From: Alphaproteobacteria bacterium | Lineage (GTDB): Bacteria > Pseudomonadota > Alphaproteobacteria > JAJFFI01 | DNA length: 64,000 nt | Assembly (NCBI GenBank): GCA_030066595.1 | Contig: JASJBI010000032.1 | Location: 112,607-176,606, forward strand | Direction: 5' to 3' | In this document: positions 17,789 to 26,495 of the stretch, piece after piece | Layout: each line of letters begins with the position of its first letter | Numbering within the stretch: position 1 is the first letter of the stretch | The notes under the pieces: generated by a model | Told to the model about the DNA's origin: nothing | Databases searched by the model: none | Seen by the model: the letters and a program-made list of their open reading frames with translations, nothing else | Position numbers and translations under genes: made by a program

Positions 17789-18945
17789 GCCGGCGCCGGC
17801 GCCCGCACCCGTTCGACGAGATAGCGCGCGCTCGCCTCGGCGCCGGACAGGTTCACGGCGAGGCGAGTGTCGTCTCCCCGGTCGGACAGCGCGGCATTGA
17901 CCGCCTCGGCGAGCGTCCGAGTGCTCAGCTCTGGTTCCGGGACCATGCGCACCAGACCTAGCTCCGCAAAACGCGTGGCCCGCAAGGTCTGCTCCGTCTC
18001 GCCGTCCTTTGCGTAGGGCACGACCACGGCCCTCGCGCGCGCGGCCAGCGTTTCGGCCAGGGTGTTGTAGCCCGCCTGCGAGATGGACAGCGCACAGCCG
18101 AGAAGGCGCTGGCGGAAGTCGGCGCGTGCCGGTTCGACGATGACGTCGTCGCCGGCCCGCGCCCGCAGATCGGCAAGCGCCTTGGCGTCGAGATTGTGTC
18201 CGGTCAGGATTCGCCAGACAGACCCGCTCAGCTGCGTCAGCGGGCGCGCCGCAATGGCCGCGTTCAGGAGCGCCTCACCGACCGCGCCGCCGCCGGCCGA
18301 GACCAGGACTTCGCCCGTACCCGGCACCGAACCTGCCTCGGACACCGCCTCGACCACATATCCGGTATAGCGCAGGCGCTCGCCCAGCGCCGCCGCCGCC
18401 GGAAAGCTCTCGGGCAGCGCAATGAGGTCGGCGTCACCATGCACGAGGATGTCGTCGAAATAGGTCTGCGCCTGCGTCACGGCTTCTTGTGCGCGCTCGG
18501 GCTTTGTCTGGCTCTGCAGGATGTCGCGCACCGAGCATATCAGCCGTGGCCGAGGATCCGCCGCCTGGGCGGCTTGCAGCAGCGGCAGCAGTTCGTACCG
18601 CATCTGCCGGCGCCCGAATGGAAACAGCTCGACCACGAGGGCGGCTGGCCGAAGGGTGCGGAACAAGGCCATCAACTGCTCGCGTCGCCGGTCGCGCCAA
18701 GCGTCGTCTACGAGCGCGCCGGTCTCATTCCTGAGGCGCCAGTCCCCGCCACCCGCACATCGCGCCGGCGCGAGCTGATGCAGGTGCACCCCGCCGGATG
18801 CCAGCCCCGGCACCGGCAGTCCGCCGCTCACCAAATGCGTCTCCAGCCCGGCAGCCGCACAGGCGCGGGCCAGCACCAGCGCGCGCTGGAAATGTCCGAT
18901 CCCCAGCAGATGCTGGACATACACCATGACTCTTGGCGTGCTCAT
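17785..18945 (-). CDS. MurG-like glycosyltransferase family protein
   Basis: 386 residues. MVYVQHLLGIGHFQRALVLARA at the N-terminus is the Gly-His loop of MurG-like GT-B enzymes; the C-terminal half has VSAGGGAVGEALL and SISQAGYNTLAETLAARARAVVVPY, the donor-binding GYNT/NTLAE motif. It is related to the first gene of the operon at 21966-23189 but much diverged. It would transfer an activated sugar; acceptor unknown. ATG 18945 overlaps the stop of the histidine phosphatase gene as ATGA; a longer frame to 19065 is open but unlike the family. Confidence 0.82.
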   Translation of the reverse strand: MSTPRVMVYVQHLLGIGHFQRALVLARACAAAGLETHLVSGGLPVPGLASGGVHLHQLAPARCAGGGDWRLRNETGALVDDAWRDRRREQLMALFRTLRPAALVVELFPFGRRQMRYELLPLLQAAQAADPRPRLICSVRDILQSQTKPERAQEAVTQAQTYFDDILVHGDADLIALPESFPAAAALGERLRYTGYVVEAVSEAGSVPGTGEVLVSAGGGAVGEALLNAAIAARPLTQLSGSVWRILTGHNLDAKALADLRARAGDDVIVEPARADFRQRLLGCALSISQAGYNTLAETLAARARAVVVPYAKDGETEQTLRATRFAELGLVRMVPEPELSTRTLAEAVNAALSDRGDDTRLAVNLSGAEASARYLVERVRAPAPA

Positions 18946-19538
18946 GACTCCGGCTTCAGGCTCATGTTGAGCCGGTCCGCGACAGGCGTTCCGGTCTCGT
19001 CCAACATAAAGAGATGCACCGCCGACCGGGATAGTTTCACTGGCGGCTTGTCGGTCATGTCCCAATCCGTGGCCAGCGCCAGGATGGCGCGAATGACGCC
19101 CTTGTGGGTCACCGCGATGGTCGGGACGCTCTGCTCCCCCCGGTCACGGAGCCACGGCTGCAACCGCGCCTGCAGGTCTCGGGGGCTCTCGCCACCCGGC
19201 GGCCGGAAATCCAAACCGCGCGCTTCGTTGTCCGCCATCTCTTCGCCCAGCTCCTGTCGCAGCTCGACAAGCGTCCGGCCCTCCCATTCGCCCCAATGCA
19301 TCTCCATCAGGCGTGGCTCGCAGCTCATGTCGGCCGGCGCTCCCAGCGCGTGGGCCGTCTCGGTCGCGCGCTGTAGCGGACTGGAGGTCCAGACGAAGCC
19401 CTGCAGCGCATCGGGCAGGCGCCAGGTCGAGAGCAGGCGGGCGCCCGCCGCGTCCAGCGGCACGTCGGTTTGGCCCTGGATACGGCCCTGGGAATTCCAG
19501 GCCGTGGGGGCATGCCGGATCAAGGCAAGGGGAGTCAT
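18942..19538 (-). CDS. histidine phosphatase family protein
   Basis: 198 residues. The family signature is LALIRHAPTAWNSQGRIQG at residues 4-22 with the catalytic RHAPT His, then WTSSPLQRATETA, an acid in MEMHWGEWEGRTL, and the second His in IAVTHKGVIRAIL. Phosphoglycerate-mutase-like phosphatases of this size remove phosphate from small molecules, including sugar phosphates. Inside a glycosyltransferase operon a sugar-phosphate or lipid-sugar-phosphate substrate is the natural guess. Start ATG 19538 overlaps the upstream stop by four bases. Confidence 0.88.
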   Translation of the reverse strand: MTPLALIRHAPTAWNSQGRIQGQTDVPLDAAGARLLSTWRLPDALQGFVWTSSPLQRATETAHALGAPADMSCEPRLMEMHWGEWEGRTLVELRQELGEEMADNEARGLDFRPPGGESPRDLQARLQPWLRDRGEQSVPTIAVTHKGVIRAILALATDWDMTDKPPVKLSRSAVHLFMLDETGTPVADRLNMSLKPES

Positions 19539-20701
19539 GCAGACTGTCGCTGAAACAGGCCGGTCAATGCCGAGTCCAGTGTCGCGACACCGCGGGCGAA
19601 ACTGTGCTCGGCAGCGTAGTCCCGGCGCGCGGCCGCGCCGACGGCCGCGCGACGCTCCGGGTCGGCCAGCAGCTCCGCAATCGCATGGGAGAGCCCGGCC
19701 GGATTGTCCGGCGGTGCCAGCAACCCGGTCTCGCCCTCGCGAACGATGTGCGGCACGCCTCCGGAGCGCCCGGCCACGACCGGGAGCCCGTGCGCCTGCG
19801 CCTCGAGGATCGCCATGCCGTAAGCCTCGTTCACCGCGGGCCAGACGAAGAGATCGGCCGCCAGATAGAAAGCCGGCAGCGCGCTCTCGTTCTGTGCGCC
19901 GGCATAGATCACGCGACTGCCGTTGCCGGCGCCCGCCGCCAGCGCGTGCATGACCTCGGCCCGGGCCGGGCCATCGCCGACGACCAGAAGCTGCCAGGGC
20001 AGCGCGCGCAGCCGCTCGAGACACTGAGACAGGATCCGGTAAGAGGCGCGCTTGTCGCCCGAGCGCATCATGGCGACGCAGAGTAGCCATGGCGTTCTTG
20101 TATCGAGTCCGAAACGATCCGCCAAGTCCCTGCGAATTTCGAGTTTTTCAGCCTTCGTCGGCGTTGCGCTGCGGATCTCGGGCCCGAGGAACGGCTTGAG
20201 GGAGACCAGACGGCGCCGCTCGCCCAGGAGCGGCAAGAGACAGGCCCGGTCCGCCGGGTTCAGGTCCAGGACCAGATTGGCCCGGCGGATGGCCCCGGCT
20301 GCGGCCTCATGCCCCACGGACCAGGGGCCGGACGCTCGTTTCGACGCATGCGAGGCCTCGGCGACGACATAGGGAATGCCAAGCGCGCCGCTCACCCGCG
20401 GGCCAAGCCAGTCGGGCGCCTTGTAATAGAGGTGGTAGGTAAACCAGAGCTCCGGCCGTTCCTCCGGCGGACGCATCCGCAAGCGACGGACCAGACGGTC
20501 GGAGAGGCGCCGGCCAAGATCGCCCAGTCGCGTCTGGCGTAGCGCGTCCGGTACCGGCTGCCAGCTGCGGAACCGGCTCGCCAGCTCGACCCGGTTTCCG
20601 GCCGCCTCCAGCGCCTGCAGAAGAAGCCGGGCCATACGCCGGTCGCCCGACGGCTGCGGATGGTCGGGCGGTTTCATCGGTGCGTAAAAAGCTACGCGCA
20701 T
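19535..20701 (-). CDS. GT4-family glycosyltransferase
   Basis: 388 residues, GT-B fold. MRVAFYAPMKPPDHPQPSGD is the acceptor-side loop; the C-terminal half shows LLVVGDGPARAEV, DLFVWPAVNEAYGMAILEAQ (E-x7-E region) and GGVPHIVREGETGLLAPPDN. The PMKPPDHPQPSGD opening resembles a group from alphaproteobacterial envelope loci. It starts inside the last ten bases of the preceding glycosyltransferase gene and its stop overlaps the phosphatase start, so it is translated as part of the same set. Confidence 0.88.
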   Translation of the reverse strand: MRVAFYAPMKPPDHPQPSGDRRMARLLLQALEAAGNRVELASRFRSWQPVPDALRQTRLGDLGRRLSDRLVRRLRMRPPEERPELWFTYHLYYKAPDWLGPRVSGALGIPYVVAEASHASKRASGPWSVGHEAAAGAIRRANLVLDLNPADRACLLPLLGERRRLVSLKPFLGPEIRSATPTKAEKLEIRRDLADRFGLDTRTPWLLCVAMMRSGDKRASYRILSQCLERLRALPWQLLVVGDGPARAEVMHALAAGAGNGSRVIYAGAQNESALPAFYLAADLFVWPAVNEAYGMAILEAQAHGLPVVAGRSGGVPHIVREGETGLLAPPDNPAGLSHAIAELLADPERRAAVGAAARRDYAAEHSFARGVATLDSALTGLFQRQSA

Positions 20702-21969
20702 ACCCGCGCGGCGGCCCGGTCCGCGACGCCCAGCCCGAACTTCTCCGCCAAGACATCGATGCCGTCCGCATGCGAGAAATTGCGGCGCAGCCGCGCGGCT
20801 CCCGCCGTACCCAGCCGGGTCCGGCGCGCGGGATCGCAAACGAGTTCCGCGATCGTCCGGGCAAGCGCGTTGGCGTCGTCGGGCGGCACCAGGATGCCGG
20901 TGTCCCCGTCCGTGATCAGCTCCGGAATGCCCGAGATCCGCGTTGCGACGCAGGCAAGCCCCTGGCTCTGCGCCTCCATCAGGACATTGGGCAGACCGTC
21001 CCGGTCCCCGTCGGGTCCGGCCCGGCTCGCCAAAACGAACAGATCCGCCGCCCGATAGGCTCGCAGCACGTCGTCTTGCGCGCGCGCGCCCAACCAGTCG
21101 ATCCTGTCGGCCAGGCCCAATTGCGCCGCGCGCGTCTTCAGCGTGGCAAGATCCGAGCCGCTGCCGATATGCGTGAGCCGCCAGTTGAGCCCGCTTGGAA
21201 GCCGCGCCAGCGCGTCCAGCAGCACCGGATATCCCTTCTTGGGAACCGCGCGTCCGACGGACAGGAGCCGGACCGGATCCTCCGGAGCCCTGCCATCCCG
21301 CTCGGACGGCGGGATTCGGCCGGGCGGAAACCGGTCGAGGTCCAGCCCGTGATAAACCAGGGTGATCTTGTCTGGCCGGGCGGTGAAGCCGGCGAGATGG
21401 TCGCGGCCCGTCCGCGTGCAGGTCGCGAGCCAGTCCAGGTCGGCAAGCTTGCGCCGGATCTCCCAGCCGGCCGTGGTCCATATGTCCTTGGCATGGGCGG
21501 AACAGCTCCAGGGCAGTCCGCAGATCAGCGCCGCATAGCGGGCGACCGAGGCGGGCGTATGCAGGAAATGGGCATGAAGTCTGCTGACCTCAGCCGGCAG
21601 TTCCGCGGCCAGCACCAGGGCCTGGCCGAAGCGACGCACGCGGTTGCGGCTCGGGTCCCGCCGCAGGTCGGCGAGCCAGGTGCGGCGCGCGTCGCGATAG
21701 CCCCGTCGTCCTCGAACCGTTCGCCAGGCGCGCCACACTCGTGCCGGGTCGTCATGCAGATATTCCGGCAGATAGGCGACCGGCGCGAGGATCTCCGCGT
21801 GGATCGGGTGCGTGTGCGGATCCGTGGGATGGCGCAGCGCATAGATGCGAATGTCGAGCCCGCGCTCTTCGAGCGCGCGGATCTCCTGGGCGATGAAGGT
21901 TTCGGAGAGCCGCGGATAGCCCTTCAGCACGAAGGCGACGGTCTTTGCGGCCGGCACGTCGTCGCTCAC
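20692..21969 (-). CDS. GT4-family glycosyltransferase, colanic-acid type
   Basis: 425 residues from GTG 21969. VAFVLKGYPRLSETFIAQEI near the N-terminus and LHAHFLHTPASVARYAA are typical of the WcaL/AmsK-like group that extends exopolysaccharide repeat units. The donor half has LLSVGRAVPKKGYPVLLDAL and DGLPNVLMEAQSQGLACVAT. GTG 21969 overlaps the upstream stop as GTGA, which decides the start over a frame that stays open to 22026. Cytosolic, acting on a lipid- or nucleotide-linked acceptor. Confidence 0.87.
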   Translation of the reverse strand: MSDDVPAAKTVAFVLKGYPRLSETFIAQEIRALEERGLDIRIYALRHPTDPHTHPIHAEILAPVAYLPEYLHDDPARVWRAWRTVRGRRGYRDARRTWLADLRRDPSRNRVRRFGQALVLAAELPAEVSRLHAHFLHTPASVARYAALICGLPWSCSAHAKDIWTTAGWEIRRKLADLDWLATCTRTGRDHLAGFTARPDKITLVYHGLDLDRFPPGRIPPSERDGRAPEDPVRLLSVGRAVPKKGYPVLLDALARLPSGLNWRLTHIGSGSDLATLKTRAAQLGLADRIDWLGARAQDDVLRAYRAADLFVLASRAGPDGDRDGLPNVLMEAQSQGLACVATRISGIPELITDGDTGILVPPDDANALARTIAELVCDPARRTRLGTAGAARLRRNFSHADGIDVLAEKFGLGVADRAAARVCA

Positions 21970-23189
21970 CCCCGGAACGCGTACTTGCTGCCCGCCGCCA
22001 GCCGCGGGCCCGGCGGGTTGATCCAATGGTCTACCCGCTCGTTGACCCGGTCCACCCCATCCATCAGACCGGGAAACACCACATCCCCCGGCGGCTTCTG
22101 GTCCGGCAGCGCCGCGAGCGCCGCAGCCATGACGGCGGCGTCCCGCACCGTGTCATCCGGCAACATCCGCAGCAAACCGTGATGCTGCGCACGCGAGGCG
22201 CGGATGTACTGTTCCAGGCGCGGCGCCATCCGCGGCACGATCAGCGCCCGCTTGTTGAAGGACAGGATCTCGCAGAACGTGTTGTAGCCACCCATGGCGA
22301 CGATTCCTTCGGCACCGGCCATCAGGGCTTCGATATGTGCGTCGAAGGTGATCATGCGGATCCTGTCGAGTCGCGCCGCGCGATCCTGGAAACGGGCTTG
22401 GGCGTCGCTGGCCATGAACGGGCCCAACACCACCACGGCAGCGCACGGAATACCCGGATCGCACTCATAGGCGCGCAGCACCCAGTCGATCAGGTTCTCA
22501 CCGTCGCCGCCGCCGCCCGGCGTGACCAAGAGGTACGGCTCGTCGGGGATCTCGACCTCGCCGCTGCGGCGCGGCAGGCTGGGCATCTGGCGGCGCAGAT
22601 AGCCGGTGTAGACGATCTTGCGCAAGACCTCGTCCGACAGATCGAGCCCGTCCAGCGGATCCCAGATCTGCTCCAGTCCATAGATCCAGATCTCGTCGTA
22701 AAGCTCGGCCAAGGCCGGCTCGACATTCTTGCGTTGCCATTCGGGCGCCAACAGGCTCGGTTCGTCCATCACGTCGCGCAGGCCGAGCACCAGTGGGGTG
22801 CCCCTGTCCTTGAGGCGCTCAAGGGTATGGGCGACCTCGCCGCCGAGCCCCAGCGGCTCCTTGTCGACCAGGAACAGATGCGGCTCGAAGAACTCGGCGG
22901 TGTGCTCGATGATCGAGGCCCGGATGTCCAGGGTCTGTCGAATGTCGATATGCAAGTTGAGCGAGGTGTATTCCCCGTCGCGCAGCTTGATCACCCCCGG
23001 GATGCGCACGAAGTCGACCCGCGAGCGGAAGTCGAAACTGCCGATGATCGGCGAGCCGGAAAGGATCAGGACAGAGGTGTTCTTGTGGCGTTCGACCAGC
23101 GCGTGGGCGATCGCCCGGCAGCGCCGGAGATGCCCGAGCCCAAAGGTATCGTGGCTGTAGATCAGGATGCGCTTGCCGTGACCGACCAT
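21966..23189 (-). CDS. COG4671-type glycosyltransferase family protein (MurG-like)
   Basis: 407 residues. RILIYSHDTFGLGHLRRCRAI at the N-terminus and LLVTPGGGGDGENLIDW plus GIVAMGGYNTFCEILSFNKR in the C-terminal half identify the predicted glycosyltransferase group I know as COG4671. No member has a function I can name. The gene opens the eleven-gene minus-strand operon; the region between it and the divergent ABC exporter (23190-23369) must contain both promoters. ATG 23189 is used. Confidence 0.85.
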   Translation of the reverse strand: MVGHGKRILIYSHDTFGLGHLRRCRAIAHALVERHKNTSVLILSGSPIIGSFDFRSRVDFVRIPGVIKLRDGEYTSLNLHIDIRQTLDIRASIIEHTAEFFEPHLFLVDKEPLGLGGEVAHTLERLKDRGTPLVLGLRDVMDEPSLLAPEWQRKNVEPALAELYDEIWIYGLEQIWDPLDGLDLSDEVLRKIVYTGYLRRQMPSLPRRSGEVEIPDEPYLLVTPGGGGDGENLIDWVLRAYECDPGIPCAAVVVLGPFMASDAQARFQDRAARLDRIRMITFDAHIEALMAGAEGIVAMGGYNTFCEILSFNKRALIVPRMAPRLEQYIRASRAQHHGLLRMLPDDTVRDAAVMAAALAALPDQKPPGDVVFPGLMDGVDRVNERVDHWINPPGPRLAAGSKYAFRG

Positions 23190-23369
23190 GCCATCATGCC
23201 TCCCGCGCGGGACTATGGCACAGAGAAGTCGCCTCCAGAAGCGCGGATTGTGCCGCCTCTGGAAGCGCCGCGCGGCATTTACCGGGGCCGGACCCTAGGT
23301 TAAGGTTCCTGCCACCGGCCCGGCCCGTCCGGGCCGCGCGTTTGTGGGCAAGAGGCAAGGGGGCGGTTG
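23190..23369. promoter_or_regulatory. divergent promoter region of the glycan/ABC operons
   Basis: The 180-base gap separates the start of the minus-strand eleven-gene operon from the start of the plus-strand ABC exporter operon, so both promoters should lie here. It contains a GC-rich inverted repeat (CGGCCCG at 23321-23327 and CGGGCCG at 23330-23336) and an AT-richer stretch near 23296-23310. I could not choose -35/-10 elements with confidence. Confidence 0.45.
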
Positions 23370-26015
23370 GTGGATCCAACCATCTTCAAGTTCATCTGGC
23401 GTTACAGCCGGCCCCAGCAGATCTACGTTCTGCTGATCACGGTCACCTCATTCCCGATTCTGTACGCCACGCTCGAGCTGCCCAAGATCATCATCAACGA
23501 GGCGATCGGCGGCCAGGATTTCCCGAAGGCCGTGTGGGGGTTGGAGCTCGCCCAGGTGCCCTATCTGTTGGTGCTCTGCTTCGCCTTCCTGGCGCTGGTG
23601 CTCGTCAATGGCGGGCTGAAATATTACATCAACGTGTACCGGGGCCGCCTGGGCGAGCGCATGTTGCGCCGTCTGCGTTTCGAGCTGTTTTCCCGGGTCA
23701 TGCGGTTCCCGCTGCCGCACTTCAAGCGGGTCTCCTCGGGCGAGATCATTCCCATGATCACCGCCGAGGTCGAGCCGGTGGGCGGGTTCATCGGCGACGC
23801 GCTGGCGTTGCCCGCCTTCCAGGGCGGCATGTTGCTGGTGTATCTCGGCTTCATCTTCGTCCAGGATCCCTTCCTCGGTCTTGCCGCGGTTGCCCTGTAT
23901 CCCGTGCAGATCGTGGTGATCCCGAAACTGCAGCGCCATGTCAACCAGCTCGCCAAGCAGCGGGTTCGCACGGTACGGATGCTGTCTGACCGGATCGGCG
24001 AGACCGTGGCGGGCGTGGGCGAGATTCATGCCAACGACGCCTCTCGCCTGGTCCGCGCCGACATCGCCGATCGCCTGGGCACGATCTACAACATTCGCTA
24101 CAAGATTTTCCAACGCAAGTTCGCGATCAAGTTCCTCAACAACTTCATCGCCCAGCTGACGCCTTTCTTCTTCTACTCGATCGGCGGCTATTTCGTGATC
24201 CGCGGCGAGCTGAGCTTCGGCGCCCTGGTCGCCGTGCTGGCCGCCTACAAGGACCTGGCCTCGCCCTGGAAGGAGCTCCTGACCTGGTATCAGATCAAGG
24301 AAGACGTGCGCATCAAGTACGACCAGGTCGTCGAGCAGTTCGCGCCCGAAGGCATGCTCAAGCCCGAGCTGCAAGACGATCAGGGCGAGGAGGTCGGGCC
24401 GATAACCGGAGAGCTCGCGGCGTCCAATGTCAGCCTGTCGGAGGACGGCAGGGTCACGCTGGTGGACGGCGCGTCCTTCGTGGTCCCGCTCGACCAGCAC
24501 ATCGCGATTGTCGGCACCGGCGGCAGCGGCAAAGAGGAGCTCTCCCAGCTGATTGCACGGCTGGTCATGCCGACCGGCGGCAGCGTGCGCCTCGGCGACC
24601 ACAACATGGCCGATTTGCCGGAATCGGTGACCGGCCGCCGGATCGCCTATGTCGGTTCCAACTCCTACGTCTTTTCCGCCAGTGTCGAGGACAACCTCTT
24701 CCTGGGACTCAAGTATCGGCCGATCCGCGAGCGGGAGCTGGACGACGAAGAGCGCAAGCAGCGTCAGCAGGCGATCGACGACGCTGAAGTGTCCGGCAAC
24801 ATCACGGACGACTACCGGGCCGACTGGACCGACTACGAGGCTGCCGGCGTGGCCGATCTCGACAGCTTACAGCAGCGCGCGCTGGAAGTCCTGAGCCTGG
24901 TGGACATGGATTCGGACATCTATCAGATGGGCTTGCGGGGGACCGTCGATCCGGCCAACCGTCCCGAGCTGACCGAACGGATCCTCGAGGCACGCAGGGT
25001 CATGCGCGAGCGTCTCGCCGACCCTCAGATTGCCGCGCTGATCGAATCCTTCGACGAGGACCGCTACAACACCAACGCAACCCTGTCGGAGAACCTGCTG
25101 TTTGGCACGCCCAAGGATCAGCGCTTCGCCGAGGACGGCCTTGCGGAAAACCCGTATGTGCTGGAGATCTTGCGGGAGGCGGGCCTCTACGACGATCTGG
25201 TCCAGGTCGGATATCAGGTGGCCGACACCATGGTCGAGCTGTTCTCGGGCCTGGCGCCCGGTCATGAGTTCTTTGAGCAGTTCAGCTTCATCAGCTCCGA
25301 AGACCTGCCCGAATACCAGCTTCTCCTTGGCCATGTGTCCAGGGCCGGCCTGGAGAACCTCAAGGACGAGGACCGCGCCCGACTGCTGGGTCTCAGCTTC
25401 AAGCTGATCCCGGCCCGGCATCGTCTCGATCTGGTGACGGAGGAGCTCCAGGCACGCGTCATTGATGCGCGCCGGCGTTTTGCCGAGAACCTGCCCGCCA
25501 GCGACGCCGACGCCATAGAGTTCTTCAGTTCCGATCGTTACAATGCGGCCGGCACGCTGCAGGACAACATCCTGTTCGGCAAACTCGCCTATGGCCAGGC
25601 GCAGAGCGCGCAGCGGGTGGGCGAGCTGATCTCCGACGTGCTCGACCAGCTTGGCCTGCGTCCTGCGGTGATGGAGGCCGGCCTCGACTTCCAGGTCGGC
25701 ATCGCGGGCTCGCGCCTGTCGGCCGCCCAGCGTCAGAAACTCGCCATCGCGCGCGCGGTGCTCAAGCGGCCCGACCTGCTGGTGCTGGACGAGGCGACCA
25801 CGGCGCTGGACGCGGCGAGCCAAAGCCGCGTCATGGACAACCTGTTGCGCGAGTTCAAGGGCAAGGGGATCATTTGGGCGCTGCACCGCGCCAACCTGGC
25901 CAGCCGATTCGACCGGATTCTGGTCATGCGGAATGGTAAAGTGGCGGAACAAGGACAGTACGAAGAGCTCAACCGGGACGGCACGGCGCTCAAAGAGCTC
26001 ATGCAAGCCGAATAG
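23370..26015 (+). CDS. ABC exporter (membrane domain plus expanded nucleotide-binding domain)
   Basis: About 881 residues. Residues 1-320 form an ABC transporter type-1 membrane domain with six membrane segments. The ATPase domain begins near 360. Walker A is GTGGSGKEE (about 380), with Glu where Ser/Thr normally holds magnesium. The signature is RLSAAQRQKLAIARAVL (about 781), Walker B LLVLDEATTALD (about 803), and an H-loop His lies in ALHRANLA. About 400 residues separate Walker A from the signature instead of about 105. The motif DNLFLG/ENLLFG/DNILFG occurs three times, near residues 437, 571 and 729. Start GTG 23370 has AAGGGGGCG upstream. It likely moves a glycolipid or glycan made by the divergent operon. 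Confidence 0.88.
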   Translation: MDPTIFKFIWRYSRPQQIYVLLITVTSFPILYATLELPKIIINEAIGGQDFPKAVWGLELAQVPYLLVLCFAFLALVLVNGGLKYYINVYRGRLGERMLRRLRFELFSRVMRFPLPHFKRVSSGEIIPMITAEVEPVGGFIGDALALPAFQGGMLLVYLGFIFVQDPFLGLAAVALYPVQIVVIPKLQRHVNQLAKQRVRTVRMLSDRIGETVAGVGEIHANDASRLVRADIADRLGTIYNIRYKIFQRKFAIKFLNNFIAQLTPFFFYSIGGYFVIRGELSFGALVAVLAAYKDLASPWKELLTWYQIKEDVRIKYDQVVEQFAPEGMLKPELQDDQGEEVGPITGELAASNVSLSEDGRVTLVDGASFVVPLDQHIAIVGTGGSGKEELSQLIARLVMPTGGSVRLGDHNMADLPESVTGRRIAYVGSNSYVFSASVEDNLFLGLKYRPIRERELDDEERKQRQQAIDDAEVSGNITDDYRADWTDYEAAGVADLDSLQQRALEVLSLVDMDSDIYQMGLRGTVDPANRPELTERILEARRVMRERLADPQIAALIESFDEDRYNTNATLSENLLFGTPKDQRFAEDGLAENPYVLEILREAGLYDDLVQVGYQVADTMVELFSGLAPGHEFFEQFSFISSEDLPEYQLLLGHVSRAGLENLKDEDRARLLGLSFKLIPARHRLDLVTEELQARVIDARRRFAENLPASDADAIEFFSSDRYNAAGTLQDNILFGKLAYGQAQSAQRVGELISDVLDQLGLRPAVMEAGLDFQVGIAGSRLSAAQRQKLAIARAVLKRPDLLVLDEATTALDAASQSRVMDNLLREFKGKGIIWALHRANLASRFDRILVMRNGKVAEQGQYEELNRDGTALKELMQAE

Positions 26016-26033
26016 GCCTTCGGGGAGGAAACC

Positions 26034-26495
26034 GTGAGCATCAACGAAGAAGTCGAGCTGTTGCGGAGGATACCGCTGTTCGCGAAGGTGGACCCATCGA
26101 AGCTCAAGCTGCTTGCCTTCGCCAGTCAGCGGCTGACTTTCGCTGCAGACCAGGTCCTGTTCAACCAGGGGGACATGGGCGACGCCGCGTATATCGTGAT
26201 CGATGGCGAGGCAGACGTGATCATCGACACGCCGAGCGGTCCGGTCACAGTTTACACCGCCAAACGCAACGACATTATCGGTGAGATCGCCATTCTGTGC
26301 GATGTGCCGCGCACGGCGACGGTCAAGGCAAAGTCCAATCTGGTGACTTTGGTCATCTCGAAGGATCTGTTCTTCCGCATGGTCACCGAGTTCCCGCAAA
26401 TGGCCGTGGAGATCATGCGGGAGCTGGCCCAGCGGCTGGAACAGACAAACCTCAAACTGCGCGAGGCGATGGCCCCGCAACCGGGCGCAAGCTGA
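26034..26495 (+). CDS. stand-alone cyclic-nucleotide-binding domain protein
   Basis: 153 residues forming a single cNMP-binding domain with no helix-turn-helix. The phosphate-binding cassette reads IIGEIAILCDVPRTATV, keeping the Glu and Arg that contact the cyclic phosphate and ribose. Two helices follow (FFRMVTEFPQMAVEIMRELAQRLEQ). It may regulate the ABC exporter encoded 18 bases upstream, and could respond to the cyclase encoded at 9067-10365; both links are inference. GTG 26034 is preceded by GGGGAGGAAACC, a strong ribosome-binding site. Confidence 0.88.
   Translation: MSINEEVELLRRIPLFAKVDPSKLKLLAFASQRLTFAADQVLFNQGDMGDAAYIVIDGEADVIIDTPSGPVTVYTAKRNDIIGEIAILCDVPRTATVKAKSNLVTLVISKDLFFRMVTEFPQMAVEIMRELAQRLEQTNLKLREAMAPQPGAS

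Noticed and set aside
23321..23336. GC-rich hairpin CGGCCCG-TC-CGGGCCG between the divergent operons, considered as a terminator or operator.
   Set aside because: No gene ends here, there is no T run, and short GC palindromes arise by chance in this composition; kept only as a note in the promoter region.
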